Part shown: positions 29,976 through 37,655 of the stretch, piece after piece
How positions within the stretch are numbered: position 1 is the first letter of the stretch
Layout of the letters: each line of letters starts with the position of its first letter
Source of the DNA: Nocardioidaceae bacterium
GTDB lineage: Bacteria; Actinomycetota; Actinomycetes; Propionibacteriales; Nocardioidaceae
Direction: 5' to 3'
Assembly (NCBI GenBank): GCA_029266455.1
Contig: JAQSWV010000028.1
Location: 1-37,655, forward strand
Length of the DNA: 37,655 bases
The notes under the pieces: model-generated
Told to the model about the DNA's origin: nothing
The model's input: only the letters and a program-made list of their open reading frames with translations
Database searches by the model: none
Program-made: the position numbers and the translations under genes

Positions 29976-30989
29976 GTGGATCCCGTAGCCGCGCTCGAAC
30001 AGATCGCGTTCTACCTGGAGCGCACGCAGGAGCCGACCTACCGGGTGCGTGCGTACCGCAAGGCCGCCTGGGCGCTGGCTGCGCTCGGGCCCGATGAGGT
30101 ACGCCGCAGAGCGGCAGCGGGCACCCTGACCGGTGTCGCCGACGTCGGGCCGAAGACCGCTCAGGTTGCCGTGGAGGCGCTCGACGCCGGCGTGCCGGCG
30201 TACCTCGAACGGCTGCGGACCGACGCGGCGCCGTTGGCGACGGGGGGCGAGAAGGTCCGTTCGGCGCTTCGCGGTGACCTGCACACGCACTCGGACTGGA
30301 CAGATGGCGGCAGCCCGCCGCACGAGATGGCTGCGACGGCGAAGGCGCTCGGGCACCAGTACACCGCGCTCACTGATCACTCGCCGAGGCTGACCGTGGC
30401 CCGTGGACTCTCGGCCGACCGGCTGCGGGAGCAGCTGGCGCTCGTGGGTGAACTCAACGAGCGACTGGCGCCGTTCCGGCTGCTCACCGGCATCGAGGTC
30501 GACATTCTCGACGATGGGTCGCTCGACCAGGACGAGGACCTGCTCGACGAGCTCGACGTCGTGGTCGCGAGCGTTCACTCGAAGCTGAAGATGGACCCAG
30601 CCGCCATGACCCGGCGGATGCTTGCCGCCGTTCGCAACCCCCGTACTGACGTGCTGGGTCACTGCACCGGCAGGCGGCTGGGCGGCGGTTCGCGTGGTGG
30701 ACGGGATCAGTCGCGCTTCGATGCGGAGCGGGTGTTCGCCGCCTGCGCCGAGGCGGGGACCGCTGTGGAGGTCAACAGCCGTCCCGAGCGCGCCGACCCT
30801 CCCGACGACCTGCTGGACGTGGCACTGGAGATCGGCTGCCTGATCAGCATCGACAGCGATGCCCATGCCCCCGGCCAGCTCGACTTCCTCGACTACGGCT
30901 GCGCCCGCGCGGCGGCCCACGAGGTGCCGCTCGAACGGGTGGTCAACACCTGGCCGCTCACCGACCTCCTGGCCTGGACCCGTCCCTGA
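29976..30989 (+). CDS. PHP-domain protein (PolX-like C-terminal phosphoesterase with HhH)
   Basis: A 337-residue protein. The N-terminal part is a helix-hairpin-helix DNA-binding region (GVADVGPKTAQVAVEAL) preceded by a Pol-beta-like helical 8-kDa-type segment (LEQIAFYLERTQEPTYRVRAYRKAAWAL). The PHP domain begins at about residue 115: RGDLHTHSDWTDG, ALTDHSPRL, GIEVDIL, VASVHSKLK, LGHCTGR, and SIDSDAHAPGQLDFL, a complete set of metal ligands. It is like the C-terminal half of family X DNA polymerase PolX, without the nucleotidyltransferase palm. Such proteins are found alone in actinobacteria and may work as a 3'-5' exonuclease or phosphoesterase in repair. The GTG 29976 start follows GGGGGA. 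It is probably cotranscribed with the hydrolase before it. Confidence 0.88.
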   Translation: MDPVAALEQIAFYLERTQEPTYRVRAYRKAAWALAALGPDEVRRRAAAGTLTGVADVGPKTAQVAVEALDAGVPAYLERLRTDAAPLATGGEKVRSALRGDLHTHSDWTDGGSPPHEMAATAKALGHQYTALTDHSPRLTVARGLSADRLREQLALVGELNERLAPFRLLTGIEVDILDDGSLDQDEDLLDELDVVVASVHSKLKMDPAAMTRRMLAAVRNPRTDVLGHCTGRRLGGGSRGGRDQSRFDAERVFAACAEAGTAVEVNSRPERADPPDDLLDVALEIGCLISIDSDAHAPGQLDFLDYGCARAAAHEVPLERVVNTWPLTDLLAWTRP

Positions 30990-31015
30990 CCCGCGCCGCG
31001 CCCCCTTCCGTTGCC

Positions 31016-31163
31016 CGATCCGCGGGTCGTGGTTGCGCGGTCCGCGGGTTGTGGTTGCGCGGTCCGCGGGTTGTGGTTGCGCGGTCCGCGGGTTGTGGTT
31101 GCGCGGTCCGCGGGTTGTGGTTGCGCGGTCAGCGGATTGTGGTTGCGTCATCCGCGCTGTGCC
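31016..31163. repeat. 22-bp tandem repeat array, about six copies, built on a palindrome
   Basis: The unit is TGCGCGGTCCGCGGGTTGTGGT cut to its core palindrome CGCGG-T-CCGCG plus the spacer GGTTGTGGTT. Exact 22-base steps appear at 31033, 31055, 31077, 31099, 31121 and 31143 (position of TTGC). The first and last copies are degenerate. 22 is not a multiple of three and the array lies between the PHP stop (30989) and the RNA methyltransferase start (31238), so it is non-coding. It resembles a minisatellite with hairpin-forming units. Confidence 0.9.
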
Positions 31164-31206
31164 GCCCAGGCGTCCCTTGAGGGGACCGAGCAGCGTCCCC
31201 TACGCG

Positions 31207-31229
31207 GATAATGGCGCCGTGGAGGGAGG
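31207..31229 (+). promoter_or_regulatory. -10 box GATAAT and ribosome-binding site of the SpoU gene
   Basis: GATAAT at 31207-31212 is a good -10 box; transcription would start near 31219. GGAGGGAGG at about 31221-31229 is a strong Shine-Dalgarno site before ATG 31238. Unlike many genes here, this one is SD-led, with a short leader that follows the tandem repeats. Confidence 0.55.
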
Positions 31230-31237
31230 GGGGCCGG

Positions 31238-32080
31238 ATGGATCTCGACCAGCTGGTGCGCGTCGGTGCCGGACACCCGAGCGTGAAGGGTGCCCTTGGC
31301 CTCGTCCGCTCCGCCGATCCGGAGGGCAAGCGGGTACTCGTCGAGGGAATCTGGGCGCACGAGGCGCTGATCGACACGGGCACTCCCGTCGACTCGACCT
31401 GGCTCTGTCCTGAGGCGATGTGGTCAGAGCGGGCCGGTGATCTCGCTGCCGTGGTGGCCGAGGTTGCTGCCGAGTCGGCGCGGATCTCCCCCCGTACCCT
31501 GCAGCGTCTGGTGGCCCGGGACCGCCCGGACGGGCTGGTCTCGGTGGTACGCCCCCGGCAGTGGCAGCCAGACGAGCTGGCCTTCGGAGATCAGGCCCTG
31601 GTGCTCGTAGCCGACGGCCTCGAGACGCCGGGAAACCTCGGCACGGTCATCCGGACCCTCGACGCTTGCGCCGCTGATGCGTTGATCGTGACCGACCGGC
31701 GTACATCGGTACTGCATCCACAGGTCTTCCGGGCAAGTCACGGCGCGAGTTTGTGTGTGCCTCACATGGACTTCGACGACACCACCGCCGCCGCCGACTG
31801 GCTCATGGGCCACGGCTTCTCGGTCCTGATCGCCGACGCCGCGGAGAACGCAGCGCCCTACCGGGACGTCGACTGGACCGGCCGGGTAGCGATCGTGCTG
31901 GGCAATGAGCGGTACGGCGTCTCTGACGCGTGGCGGCGTCTTGGGCACCCGACCGTCGCCATCCCCATGCTCGGCAGAGGCGACTCCCTCAATGCAGCCG
32001 TCGCTGCCGGACTGCTTCTGTTCGAAGCCCGCGCCGGCCAGGGCACGCCGCCTGCTCCACACGCCACAAGCTCGCACTGA
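31238..32080 (+). CDS. SpoU/TrmH-family RNA 2'-O-methyltransferase
   Basis: A 280-residue SPOUT enzyme that methylates the 2'-O of ribose in tRNA or rRNA with S-adenosylmethionine. The three SpoU motifs are present: ADGLETPGNLGTVIRTLDAC (motif 1), IVLGNERYGVSDA (motif 2), and IPMLGRGDSLNAAVAAGLLLFEA (motif 3, which forms the knot). The N-terminal 100 residues are a substrate-binding domain that begins DQLVRVGAGHPSVKGALGL. The frame also opens at 31211, but the ATG at 31238 with the strong upstream GGAGG is the better start. Target RNA and position are unknown. It is transcribed towards aceE and ends 210 bases from it. Confidence 0.92.
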   Translation: MDLDQLVRVGAGHPSVKGALGLVRSADPEGKRVLVEGIWAHEALIDTGTPVDSTWLCPEAMWSERAGDLAAVVAEVAAESARISPRTLQRLVARDRPDGLVSVVRPRQWQPDELAFGDQALVLVADGLETPGNLGTVIRTLDACAADALIVTDRRTSVLHPQVFRASHGASLCVPHMDFDDTTAAADWLMGHGFSVLIADAAENAAPYRDVDWTGRVAIVLGNERYGVSDAWRRLGHPTVAIPMLGRGDSLNAAVAAGLLLFEARAGQGTPPAPHATSSH

Positions 32081-32239
32081 GTCGTCGGTCCGACTCTTCA
32101 CGCATGACGTGTACGTCTCGGTCCGAGCCGGCACGGCACGGTGGCGCGTTGCCGAAGCGAGTCTCCACATTCGAGTGGTGTGTGCCCACTGACCGGGCGA
32201 AAGCGTCGCCTCCCGGGCGCTACAGCGCCGTACCAGTGC

Positions 32240-32267
32240 AGTTTTCGCAGCCCACCCTGCGAAAACT
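32240..32267. terminator. Bidirectional hairpin terminator between spoU and aceE
   Basis: AGTTTTCGCAG (32240-32250) and CTGCGAAAACT (32257-32267) form a perfect 11-base stem with a CCCACC loop. It lies between two convergent genes, the SpoU gene (ends 32080) and aceE (ends 32291), and can act on both strands. There is no long T-run, as is common in actinobacteria, but the stem is clear. Confidence 0.8.
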
Positions 32268-32290
32268 CCGCCCGGAGCGGCAGCCCATGC

Positions 32291-35059
32291 TCAGGCGTCG
32301 CCGCCCTCCTGCTTTACGCCGCGCACCGCGGTGGGGTCGTCGATCTTGAAGCGCTCGAAGGTGTCGGTGACGACCTCCGGCTTGACCTCGCCGCGGAGGG
32401 CTAGGGTCTGCAGCGCGGCCACGACGATGGACGGCGCGTCGATCTGGAAGTACCGGCGGGCGGCGGCGCGGGTGTCGGCGAAGCCGAAGCCGTCGGCACC
32501 CAGGGACTGCCACTGGCCGGGCACCCAGCGGGCGATCTGGTCGGGAACCGCCCGCATGTAGTCCGAGACGGCGAGCACCGGGCCTGGAGCAGTGTCGAGC
32601 AGCTCGGTCACGTACGGCTGGCGAGGCGAGTCGCCGGGATGGTTGAGGTTCCACTTCTCCGCCTCGACGGCGTCGCGGGCGAGCTCGTTCCACGACGTCA
32701 CCGACCACACGTCGGCGTCGACACCGAAGTCGTCGTGGAGCACCTGCTGTGCCTCCAGGGCCCACGGCATCGCGACGCCAGATGCCAGCAGCTGCATCCG
32801 CGGCCGCTCCTCCCCGTCGTCGCCTGGCGCCGCTGACAGGCGGTACATGCCCTTGAGCAGGCCGGCCACATCGAGGTCGTCCGGCTCGGCCGGCTGGATG
32901 ATCGGCTCGTTGTAGACGGTGAGGTAGTAGAAGACGTTCTCACCGTGCGGGTACTCGTCGGTGCCTCCGTACATGCGGCGTAGGCCGTCCTGCACGACAT
33001 GCGCGACCTCGTACGCGAAAGCCGGGTCGTAGTGCACGGCAGCGGGATTGGTGACAGCGAGCAGCGGCGAGTGGCCGTCGGCGTGCTGCAGGCCCTCGCC
33101 GGTCAACGTGGTGCGCCCCGCGGTGGCACCCACCAGGAAGCCGCGACCGAGCTGGTCAGCGAGCGCCCACATCGAGTCACCGGTGCGCTGGAAGCCGAAC
33201 ATCGAGTAGAAGAGGTAGACCGGGATCATCGGCTCGCCCTGGGTGGCGTAGGCGGTGCCGGCCGCCGTGAACGACCCGATCGCACCGAGCTCGCTGATGC
33301 CCTCGTGCAGCATCTGGCCCTGCTTCGACTCCTTGTAGGTCAGCAGCAGCTTGCGGTCGACCGACTCGTACAGCTGACCCATGGGGCTGTACACCTTGGC
33401 TGTCGGGAACATCGAGTCCATGCCGAAGGTCCGGTACTCGTCGGGCGCGATCGGCACGACGCGCTGGCCGATGTGCTCGTCCTTCATCAGATCCTTGAGC
33501 AGCCGGACGAACGCCATCGTCGTCGCCACGGACTGCTTGCCCGATCCGCGCTTGAGCTCGGCGTACATGTCGTCGCCAGGCAGCTGCAGGGGCTTGGCCT
33601 TGACCCGACGCTTGGGCACCGGCCCGCCCAGCGCCTTGCGCCGCTCGAGCATGTACTGGATCTCGTCGGAGTCCTCACCCGGGTGGTAGAAGGGGGCGAC
33701 GTCCGCGTCGTCGATGGCGGAGTCGCTGATCGGCAGGTAGAGGCGGTCCCGGAAGGTCTTCAGGTCGTCCTTGGTGAGCTTCTTCATCTGGTGGGTCGCG
33801 TTGCGGCCCTCCAGCGCGTCGATGGTCCAGCCCTTGATCGTCTTGGCGAGGATCACCGTCGGCTGGCCGGCGTGGCTGCAGGCGGACTCGAACGCCGCGT
33901 ACACCTTGCGGTAGTCGTGCCCGCCGCGAGGCAGCTTGCGCAGGTCCTCGTCGGACAGGTGCTTGACCATCTTGGACAGCCGCTGATCGCCACCGAAGAA
34001 GTGCTCACGGATGTAGCTGCCCTCTTCCACGCTGTACGTCTGGTACTGCCCGTCCGGCGTCACGTTCATGCGGTTGACGAGGACACCGTCGGTGTCGCGG
34101 GCAAGCAGCTCGTCCCACTCGCGACCCCACACGACCTTGATCACGTTCCAGCCGGCGCCGCGGAAGTACGACTCCAGCTCCTGGATGATCTTGCCGTTCC
34201 CGCGTACGGGACCGTCGAGCTGCTGAAGGTTGCAGTTGACCACGAAGGTCAGGTTGTCCAGCTCCTCGCGCGCAGCGATGCCGATCGCGCCCAGCGACTC
34301 GGGCTCGCCCATCTCCCCATCGCCGAGGAAGGCCCACACGTGCTGCTGCTGGGTATCGGCGATGCCGCGGTTGTGCAGGTAGCGGTTGAAGCGGGCCTGG
34401 TAGATCGCGTTGACCGCCGTGAGGCCCATGGAGACGGTGGGGAACTCCCAGAAGTCCGGCATCAGCCGGGGGTGTGGGTACGAGGACAGCCCTACGCCCT
34501 TGCCGTGCTGCACCTCCTGGCGGAACCGGCCGATCTGGGTCTCGTTCAGTCGACCCTCGAGATAGGCGCGGGCATAGATTCCCGGGGAGGCGTGCCCCTG
34601 GATGAACACCTGGTCGCCGCCACCGGGGTGGTCGTGGCCCTTGAAGAAGTGGTTGAAGCCGACCTCGTACAGGCTGGCCGCCGACTGGTAGGTCGCGATG
34701 TGGCCGCCGACCTCGAGGCCCTTGCGGTTGGCTCGCGACACCATGACGGCTGCGTTCCAGCGGATGAACGCGCGGATCCGGCGCTCGATGTGCTCGTCGC
34801 CCGGGAACCACGGTTCGCGCTCGGGGGTGATGGTGTTGATGTAGTCCGTGCTGCGAAGGGCCGGCACTCCGACCTGACGTTCCCGTGCGCGCTCGAGCAG
34901 CTTGAGCATGACGTAGCGGGCGCGGTCGCGACCACGCTCGTCCAGCAGCGCGTCGAGCGACTCGACCCACTCCTGGGTTTCGTCGGGGTCGATGTCGGGG
35001 AGCTGCGTGGGCAGCCCCTCATGAATCACGGGCGGGCGTCGCTCTTGAGCGGGAGACAC
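32291..35059 (-). CDS. aceE: Pyruvate dehydrogenase E1 component, homodimeric (AceE)
   Basis: Decarboxylates pyruvate and passes the acetyl group to the lipoyl arm of E2, linking glycolysis to the TCA cycle and to acetyl-CoA for the fab genes nearby. At 922 residues it is the homodimeric type. The thiamine diphosphate site is [14 protein letters not shown] ... [15 protein letters not shown], and the conserved start is [24 protein letters not shown]. The central [25 protein letters not shown] and the C-terminal [21 protein letters not shown] follow the AceE order. The start GTG 35059 has GGAAGGA seven bases upstream; the open frame to 35113 has no homology. The terminal KQEGGDA is followed by the terminator. 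E2 and E3 are elsewhere. Confidence 0.96.
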   Translation of the reverse strand: MSPAQERRPPVIHEGLPTQLPDIDPDETQEWVESLDALLDERGRDRARYVMLKLLERARERQVGVPALRSTDYINTITPEREPWFPGDEHIERRIRAFIRWNAAVMVSRANRKGLEVGGHIATYQSAASLYEVGFNHFFKGHDHPGGGDQVFIQGHASPGIYARAYLEGRLNETQIGRFRQEVQHGKGVGLSSYPHPRLMPDFWEFPTVSMGLTAVNAIYQARFNRYLHNRGIADTQQQHVWAFLGDGEMGEPESLGAIGIAAREELDNLTFVVNCNLQQLDGPVRGNGKIIQELESYFRGAGWNVIKVVWGREWDELLARDTDGVLVNRMNVTPDGQYQTYSVEEGSYIREHFFGGDQRLSKMVKHLSDEDLRKLPRGGHDYRKVYAAFESACSHAGQPTVILAKTIKGWTIDALEGRNATHQMKKLTKDDLKTFRDRLYLPISDSAIDDADVAPFYHPGEDSDEIQYMLERRKALGGPVPKRRVKAKPLQLPGDDMYAELKRGSGKQSVATTMAFVRLLKDLMKDEHIGQRVVPIAPDEYRTFGMDSMFPTAKVYSPMGQLYESVDRKLLLTYKESKQGQMLHEGISELGAIGSFTAAGTAYATQGEPMIPVYLFYSMFGFQRTGDSMWALADQLGRGFLVGATAGRTTLTGEGLQHADGHSPLLAVTNPAAVHYDPAFAYEVAHVVQDGLRRMYGGTDEYPHGENVFYYLTVYNEPIIQPAEPDDLDVAGLLKGMYRLSAAPGDDGEERPRMQLLASGVAMPWALEAQQVLHDDFGVDADVWSVTSWNELARDAVEAEKWNLNHPGDSPRQPYVTELLDTAPGPVLAVSDYMRAVPDQIARWVPGQWQSLGADGFGFADTRAAARRYFQIDAPSIVVAALQTLALRGEVKPEVVTDTFERFKIDDPTAVRGVKQEGGDA

Positions 35060-35094
35060 GAGGGTCCTTCCGTCGTACGTGGTGGAGCACATCC

Positions 35095-35118
35095 AGTGTC
35101 CCACCCGGATCATGATCC
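35095..35118 (-). promoter_or_regulatory. aceE promoter with 12-bp palindrome GGATCATGATCC
   Basis: On the minus strand GACACT (35100-35095) is a possible -10, and the exact palindrome GGATCATGATCC at 35107-35118 lies upstream in the -35/-10 spacer. A dimeric regulator bound here would block or steer aceE transcription. The binding protein is unknown. Confidence 0.45.
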
Positions 35119-35284
35119 ACCATCCCTACCTGACGGGATGGATGCACGTCGTCCAGGGGGTTGCCGTGGTCCGGCACGGGCAGGCACCGTCGACCCGGCA
35201 CGACCCCGTCCGGTGGCGGGGGCGCTCCACTAGGGTGATCCGCACTGTCCGGCTGGGTCGCGGCCGGCAACGACGAGGGAGGCA

Positions 35285-35722
35285 GTGGTGGATTCGACCG
35301 CCGGCGGCGCGGGCTCCGGCAGCCCCGTCGCGCGACTGGGTTTCCGGCCGGACATGGTGGTGCAGGAGCTGGGCTGGGACGACGACGTCGACGACGGCCT
35401 GCGCCTGGCCATCGAGGAGCTGCTGGGCGCAGAGATGGTCGACGGCGACGTCGGCGATGTGGTCGACGGGGTGCTGCTGTGGTGGCGCGACGACGACGGT
35501 GACCTCGTTGACGCTCTGGTCGACTCGCTGACGGATCTCGGCGAGGCCGGGACCATCTGGCTGCTCACGCCCAAGGTCGGCCGCAACGGCTATGTCGACC
35601 CTGCCGACATCGCTGAGGCGGCTCCGGTGGCGGGCCTGGCCACCACCAGCACTCAGACCGCCTCCGCCGACTGGTCGGCCACCAAGCTGGTGACGCCCAA
35701 GTCGGCGCGCCGCCCCCACTGA
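35285..35722 (+). CDS. DUF3052 protein
   Basis: A 145-residue small acidic protein conserved in actinobacteria. The family core is ARLGFRPDMVVQELGWDDDVDDGLRLAIEELLGAEMVDGDVGDVVDGVLLWWRDDDGDLVDALVDSLTDL, then GTIWLLTPKVGRNGYVDPADIAEAA and LATTSTQTASADWSATKLVTPK at the end. The function is unknown; it is strictly divergent from aceE in many actinobacteria, as here. TAGGGT at 35231-35236 is a -10, and GGGAGG just before GTG 35285 is the ribosome-binding site, so this gene has a leader. A second in-frame GTG at 35288 is an alternative start. Confidence 0.93.
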   Translation: MVDSTAGGAGSGSPVARLGFRPDMVVQELGWDDDVDDGLRLAIEELLGAEMVDGDVGDVVDGVLLWWRDDDGDLVDALVDSLTDLGEAGTIWLLTPKVGRNGYVDPADIAEAAPVAGLATTSTQTASADWSATKLVTPKSARRPH

Positions 35723-35735
35723 GTCGGCCACCCAT

Positions 35736-36212
35736 GTGGAGCCCACCGTGACCCCCGCCATCGCACTGCCGGCTCCCGATTTCACGCTGCGCGACCAGCA
35801 TGGCCAGTCGACCACGCTGTCGCAGTACCGCGGCAAGCAGGCTGTCGTGGTCATGTTCTATCCGTGGGCGTTCAGCCGGGTGTGCACCGGCGAGCTGTGT
35901 GACGTGCGCGACGCCATGCCGCAGTTCCAGAACCAGGGCGTGCAGCTGGTGGCGATCAGCTGCGATCCGGTCTACAGCCTGCGGGCCTACGCCGAGCTGG
36001 AGGGTCTCGACTACCCATTGCTGAGTGATTTCTGGCCCCACGGCGAGGTCGCCCAGAAGTACGGGGTGTTCGAGCCCGCACGGGGCTGCGCATTGCGTGG
36101 CACCTTCGTGATCGACCACGAGGGGGTGCTGCGCTGGAAGGTGGTCAACGCGATACCCGACGCCCGCAACCTCGACGACTACCGCGCAGCCCTCGCCGAG
36201 CTCGCCGCCTGA
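35736..36212 (+). CDS. Peroxiredoxin, AhpE-like
   Basis: A 158-residue thioredoxin-fold peroxidase that reduces hydrogen peroxide and peroxynitrite. The peroxidatic site is FYPWAFSRVCTGELC: P43-x3-S47-x2-C50, with a second Cys at 55. The fold continues with GVQLVAISCDPVYSLRAYAELEGLDYPLLSDFWPHGEVAQKYGVF and LRGTFVIDHEGVLRWKVVNAI. It fits the AhpE branch, with an Arg where many have Gly before the active Cys. The GTG 35736 start follows the DUF3052 stop by 13 bases; GTG 35748 is an alternative. It is probably in one transcript with DUF3052. The reductant is unknown; mycoredoxin is the usual partner in this group. Confidence 0.93.
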   Translation: MEPTVTPAIALPAPDFTLRDQHGQSTTLSQYRGKQAVVVMFYPWAFSRVCTGELCDVRDAMPQFQNQGVQLVAISCDPVYSLRAYAELEGLDYPLLSDFWPHGEVAQKYGVFEPARGCALRGTFVIDHEGVLRWKVVNAIPDARNLDDYRAALAELAA

Positions 36213-36271
36213 CACCAGCAGCCGGCGGCCAGGGCAGCGGCTGCCCGGACGGTTAGGCTGCGCGCCAAGTC

Positions 36272-36343
36272 GGGCGCATAGCTCAGCGGTAGAGCACCTG
36301 CCTTACAAGCAGGCGGTCACAGGTTCGATCCCTGTTGCGCCCA
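36272..36343 (+). tRNA. tRNA-Val (anticodon TAC)
   Basis: A 72-base cloverleaf. The acceptor GGGCGCA pairs with TGCGCCC, the D-arm is AGCTC...GAGC, the anticodon arm is CCTGC-CTTACAA-GCAGG with TAC at 36304-36306, and the T-arm is ACAGG-TTCGATC-CCTGT. The discriminator A is at 36343. TAGGCT at 36254-36259, 12 bases upstream, is a likely -10. A tRNA-Val in this place, after the peroxiredoxin, is common in related genomes. Confidence 0.97.
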
Positions 36344-36355
36344 CTGACAACCAGG

Positions 36356-36727
36356 TCAGCCCAGGAACCGGCTGCCGGTCGAGGCTGCGACTTGCCGGAG
36401 CCGGACTTTGCCCGACGAGTCGCGAAAAGCAAGAGTCCAGTCAGTGCGCCGTCGGTCTATCCGAGCAGTGCAGTGTGTCAAAGCGCCCTCAACGACGACC
36501 ATGACCCTCGAGTCGCAGCTGACGTTGGCTACGTCAGCATCTGGATGTTTGCGTTCGAGAGCCTGCTGGGCGATGGGCTCGACCCGCGCCCTGGCGTACG
36601 TCTCGCCACCACTCGAACCTGAGGCAGCGGTACTGGCGGAACCGTCGCCGCAACCGACCAGGCCGAAGGCGGGCACGCACAGCCAAGCAACGCCAAGTGC
36701 AGTACGTCGGCACGTGGACAGTCGCAC
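36356..36727 (-). CDS. DUF4333-like small lipoprotein
   Basis: A 123-residue exported lipoprotein. The signal is RRTALGVAWLCVPAFGLVGC, with the lipobox LVGC and lipidation Cys at about 26. A low-complexity linker (GDGSASTAASGSSGG) follows. The domain has VEPIAQQALERKHPDADVANVSCDSRVMVVVEGALTHCTAR, then WTLAFRDSSGKVRLRQV, with two conserved Cys in the manner of DUF4333 proteins. The start is GTG 36727. A perfect 12-bp palindrome lies only a few bases upstream. The function is unknown. It lies convergent with tRNA-Val. Confidence 0.8.
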   Translation of the reverse strand: MRLSTCRRTALGVAWLCVPAFGLVGCGDGSASTAASGSSGGETYARARVEPIAQQALERKHPDADVANVSCDSRVMVVVEGALTHCTARIDRRRTDWTLAFRDSSGKVRLRQVAASTGSRFLG

Positions 36728-37033
36728 AAGACAACGTTGTCACGAATGGGACAATCCGCACGGATGAGACACCGCTCGGTCCGGTGCGGCGTTCGAGACG
36801 CGGGAGAGGCCGCGCCACGAGCGCCGCGGAGGACGCCGCGCGGTGACAGCGATGCCCCACGCCGGACGCCGCGCGGTGACATCCGGTGCTCCAATCGGAC
36901 GATGCCTGGCGAAGCGAACGGTTCGTGCAAGAGCCCCAATCCGGGAGTTTCTCCGCCAACTCATTCTCAGTCGGACATCTCCATATGCACACTCGGAGTT
37001 ATCAATAAACTACCGAGAGTTGCGATCTACCTC
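36728..37033. other. Intergenic region with operator-like palindrome, direct repeats and an inverted repeat
   Basis: GACAACGTTGTC, a perfect palindrome, lies at 36730-36741, three bases upstream of the lipoprotein start. GGACGCCGCGCGGTGACA is repeated exactly at 36831-36848 and 36864-36881. ACTCGGAGTT (36991-37000) and AACTACCGAGAGT (37008-37020) form an inverted repeat with one bulged base around an AT-rich loop, which includes a TAAACT -10 candidate at 37006-37011. No protein gene is visible. Confidence 0.65.
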
Positions 37034-37655
37034 ATGGACACGACATCACCCCTTACGCCAAGCCGTCGCAGCTTCCTGCGGGGCGGTCTGGCCGCGACCG
37101 CAGTCGGTGCACTGGGCACGAGCGCCTGGCTGCCCAGTTCGGCCGCATCGGCAGCCGCTCGTGCCCCGTGGCTGCCCTATACAGCCAACTCGTTCTTCAG
37201 GTCGAAGGTCGCGGGTTCACCTGTCAACCGCGCTCGTACCCGGGCGTTCAAGCGATTCATGCGCACTCATCCCGAGCAGAAGGCCGTCTCCTGGCCGAAG
37301 GTCAACGTCAACCCGGACTGGGCCTCCACCCACTGTCTGGGCAAGGCATCCGACCCGGTCTGGAAGCTGACGGGCGGCAACACCAGCGACTCGCGGCTGG
37401 CCGTCGCCCGCACCCGGGGATTTCACATGTCTGACGCCACCGCGGCGCTGTTCCCGACCGGCACCCAGGACCGGCCCGGCGTCATGGTCGACCCGGTCTT
37501 CGGCTACACGGTGCAGTTCGCCGACGGCGTGGTGAACAAGGCCAACCGCACCATCGCCGTCTCCAACGCCGCGGTGTTCTGGCACACCTCCAACGGCCTC
37601 GACTACCGCAACCCCAAGTCCAACGACAGCCGCAACATGAGCAGCCGCGGACGCA
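37034..37655 (+). CDS. Tat-exported protein of unknown function, 3' end outside window
   Basis: Translation from ATG 37034 is open to the last base, giving 207 residues of an incomplete protein. The Tat signal is SRRSFLRGGLAATAVGALG (twin Arg at 11-12), with a likely cut after SAASA or AAR near 40. The mature part has KRFMRTHPEQKAVSWPKVNVNPDWASTHCLGKASDPVWKLTGG, then RTRGFHMSDATAALFPTGTQDRPGVMVDPVFGYTVQFADGVV. I do not recognise a family; the repeated short beta stretches and Trp/Pro/Thr content suggest an extracellular beta-fold enzyme or binding protein. The start follows an AT-rich inverted repeat. The gene is absent from stop-based ORF lists because it runs off the window. Confidence 0.75.
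   Translation, partial: MDTTSPLTPSRRSFLRGGLAATAVGALGTSAWLPSSAASAAARAPWLPYTANSFFRSKVAGSPVNRARTRAFKRFMRTHPEQKAVSWPKVNVNPDWASTHCLGKASDPVWKLTGGNTSDSRLAVARTRGFHMSDATAALFPTGTQDRPGVMVDPVFGYTVQFADGVVNKANRTIAVSNAAVFWHTSNGLDYRNPKSNDSRNMSSRGR

Noticed and set aside
31016-31163. A CRISPR array
   Set aside because: Repeats are contiguous with no unique spacers between them, and no cas genes are nearby.
31011-31211. A plus-strand open frame across the 22-bp repeats that reads as Arg/Gly/Cys/Val-rich repeats
   Set aside because: The unit is not a multiple of three and cycles through all frames; the frame exists only because the repeat has no stops. It is not treated as a gene.
32081-32239. A short gene in the gap after the SpoU gene
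   Set aside because: Open frames here lack start signals and coding bias, and the gap ends in a clear terminator hairpin.

Overview
The window is chromosomal DNA of a very high-GC actinobacterium. The gene content fits Propionibacteriales, most like Nocardioidaceae, but this is inferred from gene content and order rather than from a marker gene. Supporting signs are GTG starts, DUF3145 and DUF3052 proteins, a PucR-type regulator beside fabD-fabH-acpP-fabF-accD, an homodimeric-type aceE, and many genes with a TANNNT -10 box 6-8 bases before the start codon, which implies leaderless mRNAs.

Region 1 (1-9.4 kb) is housekeeping. It holds a partial LD-carboxypeptidase, dusB, an MFS exporter, dgt (dGTPase), a ferredoxin/NAD reductase, dnaG, a diverged sigma-70 factor and a small conserved actinobacterial protein, closed by tRNA-Asn.

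Region 2 (9.5-17.2 kb, between tRNA-Asn and tRNA-Met) looks accessory. It contains a secreted LamG-like protein, an autoregulated-looking ArsR/SRPBCC pair behind a perfect 13-bp inverted repeat, an alpha/beta hydrolase, an AraC regulator divergent from an HxlR regulator, a secreted RTX-repeat protein and a PIG-L deacetylase. Three one-component regulators lie within 4.3 kb and no integrase is visible.

Region 3 (17.2-22.3 kb) mixes decay and small genes. It has a frameshifted potassium-channel remnant, a lipoprotein fragment, a small membrane protein, a DUF427 gene whose N-terminal part may be broken, a PAP2/AUR1-type membrane phosphatase, an NAD(P)-binding reductase, a GNAT protein and DUF3145.

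Region 4 (22.3-29.0 kb) is the type II fatty acid synthase locus on the minus strand: fasR-like activator, fabD, fabH, acpP, fabF and an acyl-CoA carboxylase beta subunit. FabD makes malonyl-ACP, FabH starts the chain with acetyl/acyl-CoA, FabF elongates on ACP, and the carboxyltransferase probably supplies malonyl-CoA. FabD carries a C-terminal extension that resembles a biotinyl/lipoyl domain without the modifiable lysine; this is the most unusual protein feature in the window. An 8+8 bp inverted repeat in the fasR-fabD gap is a good candidate for the FasR operator.

Region 5 (29.0-37.7 kb) holds an alpha/beta hydrolase, a PHP-domain protein, a 22-bp tandem repeat array built on a palindrome, a SpoU-type RNA methyltransferase, a bidirectional terminator, aceE, DUF3052, an AhpE-like peroxiredoxin, tRNA-Val, a lipoprotein, and a Tat-exported protein cut by the window end.
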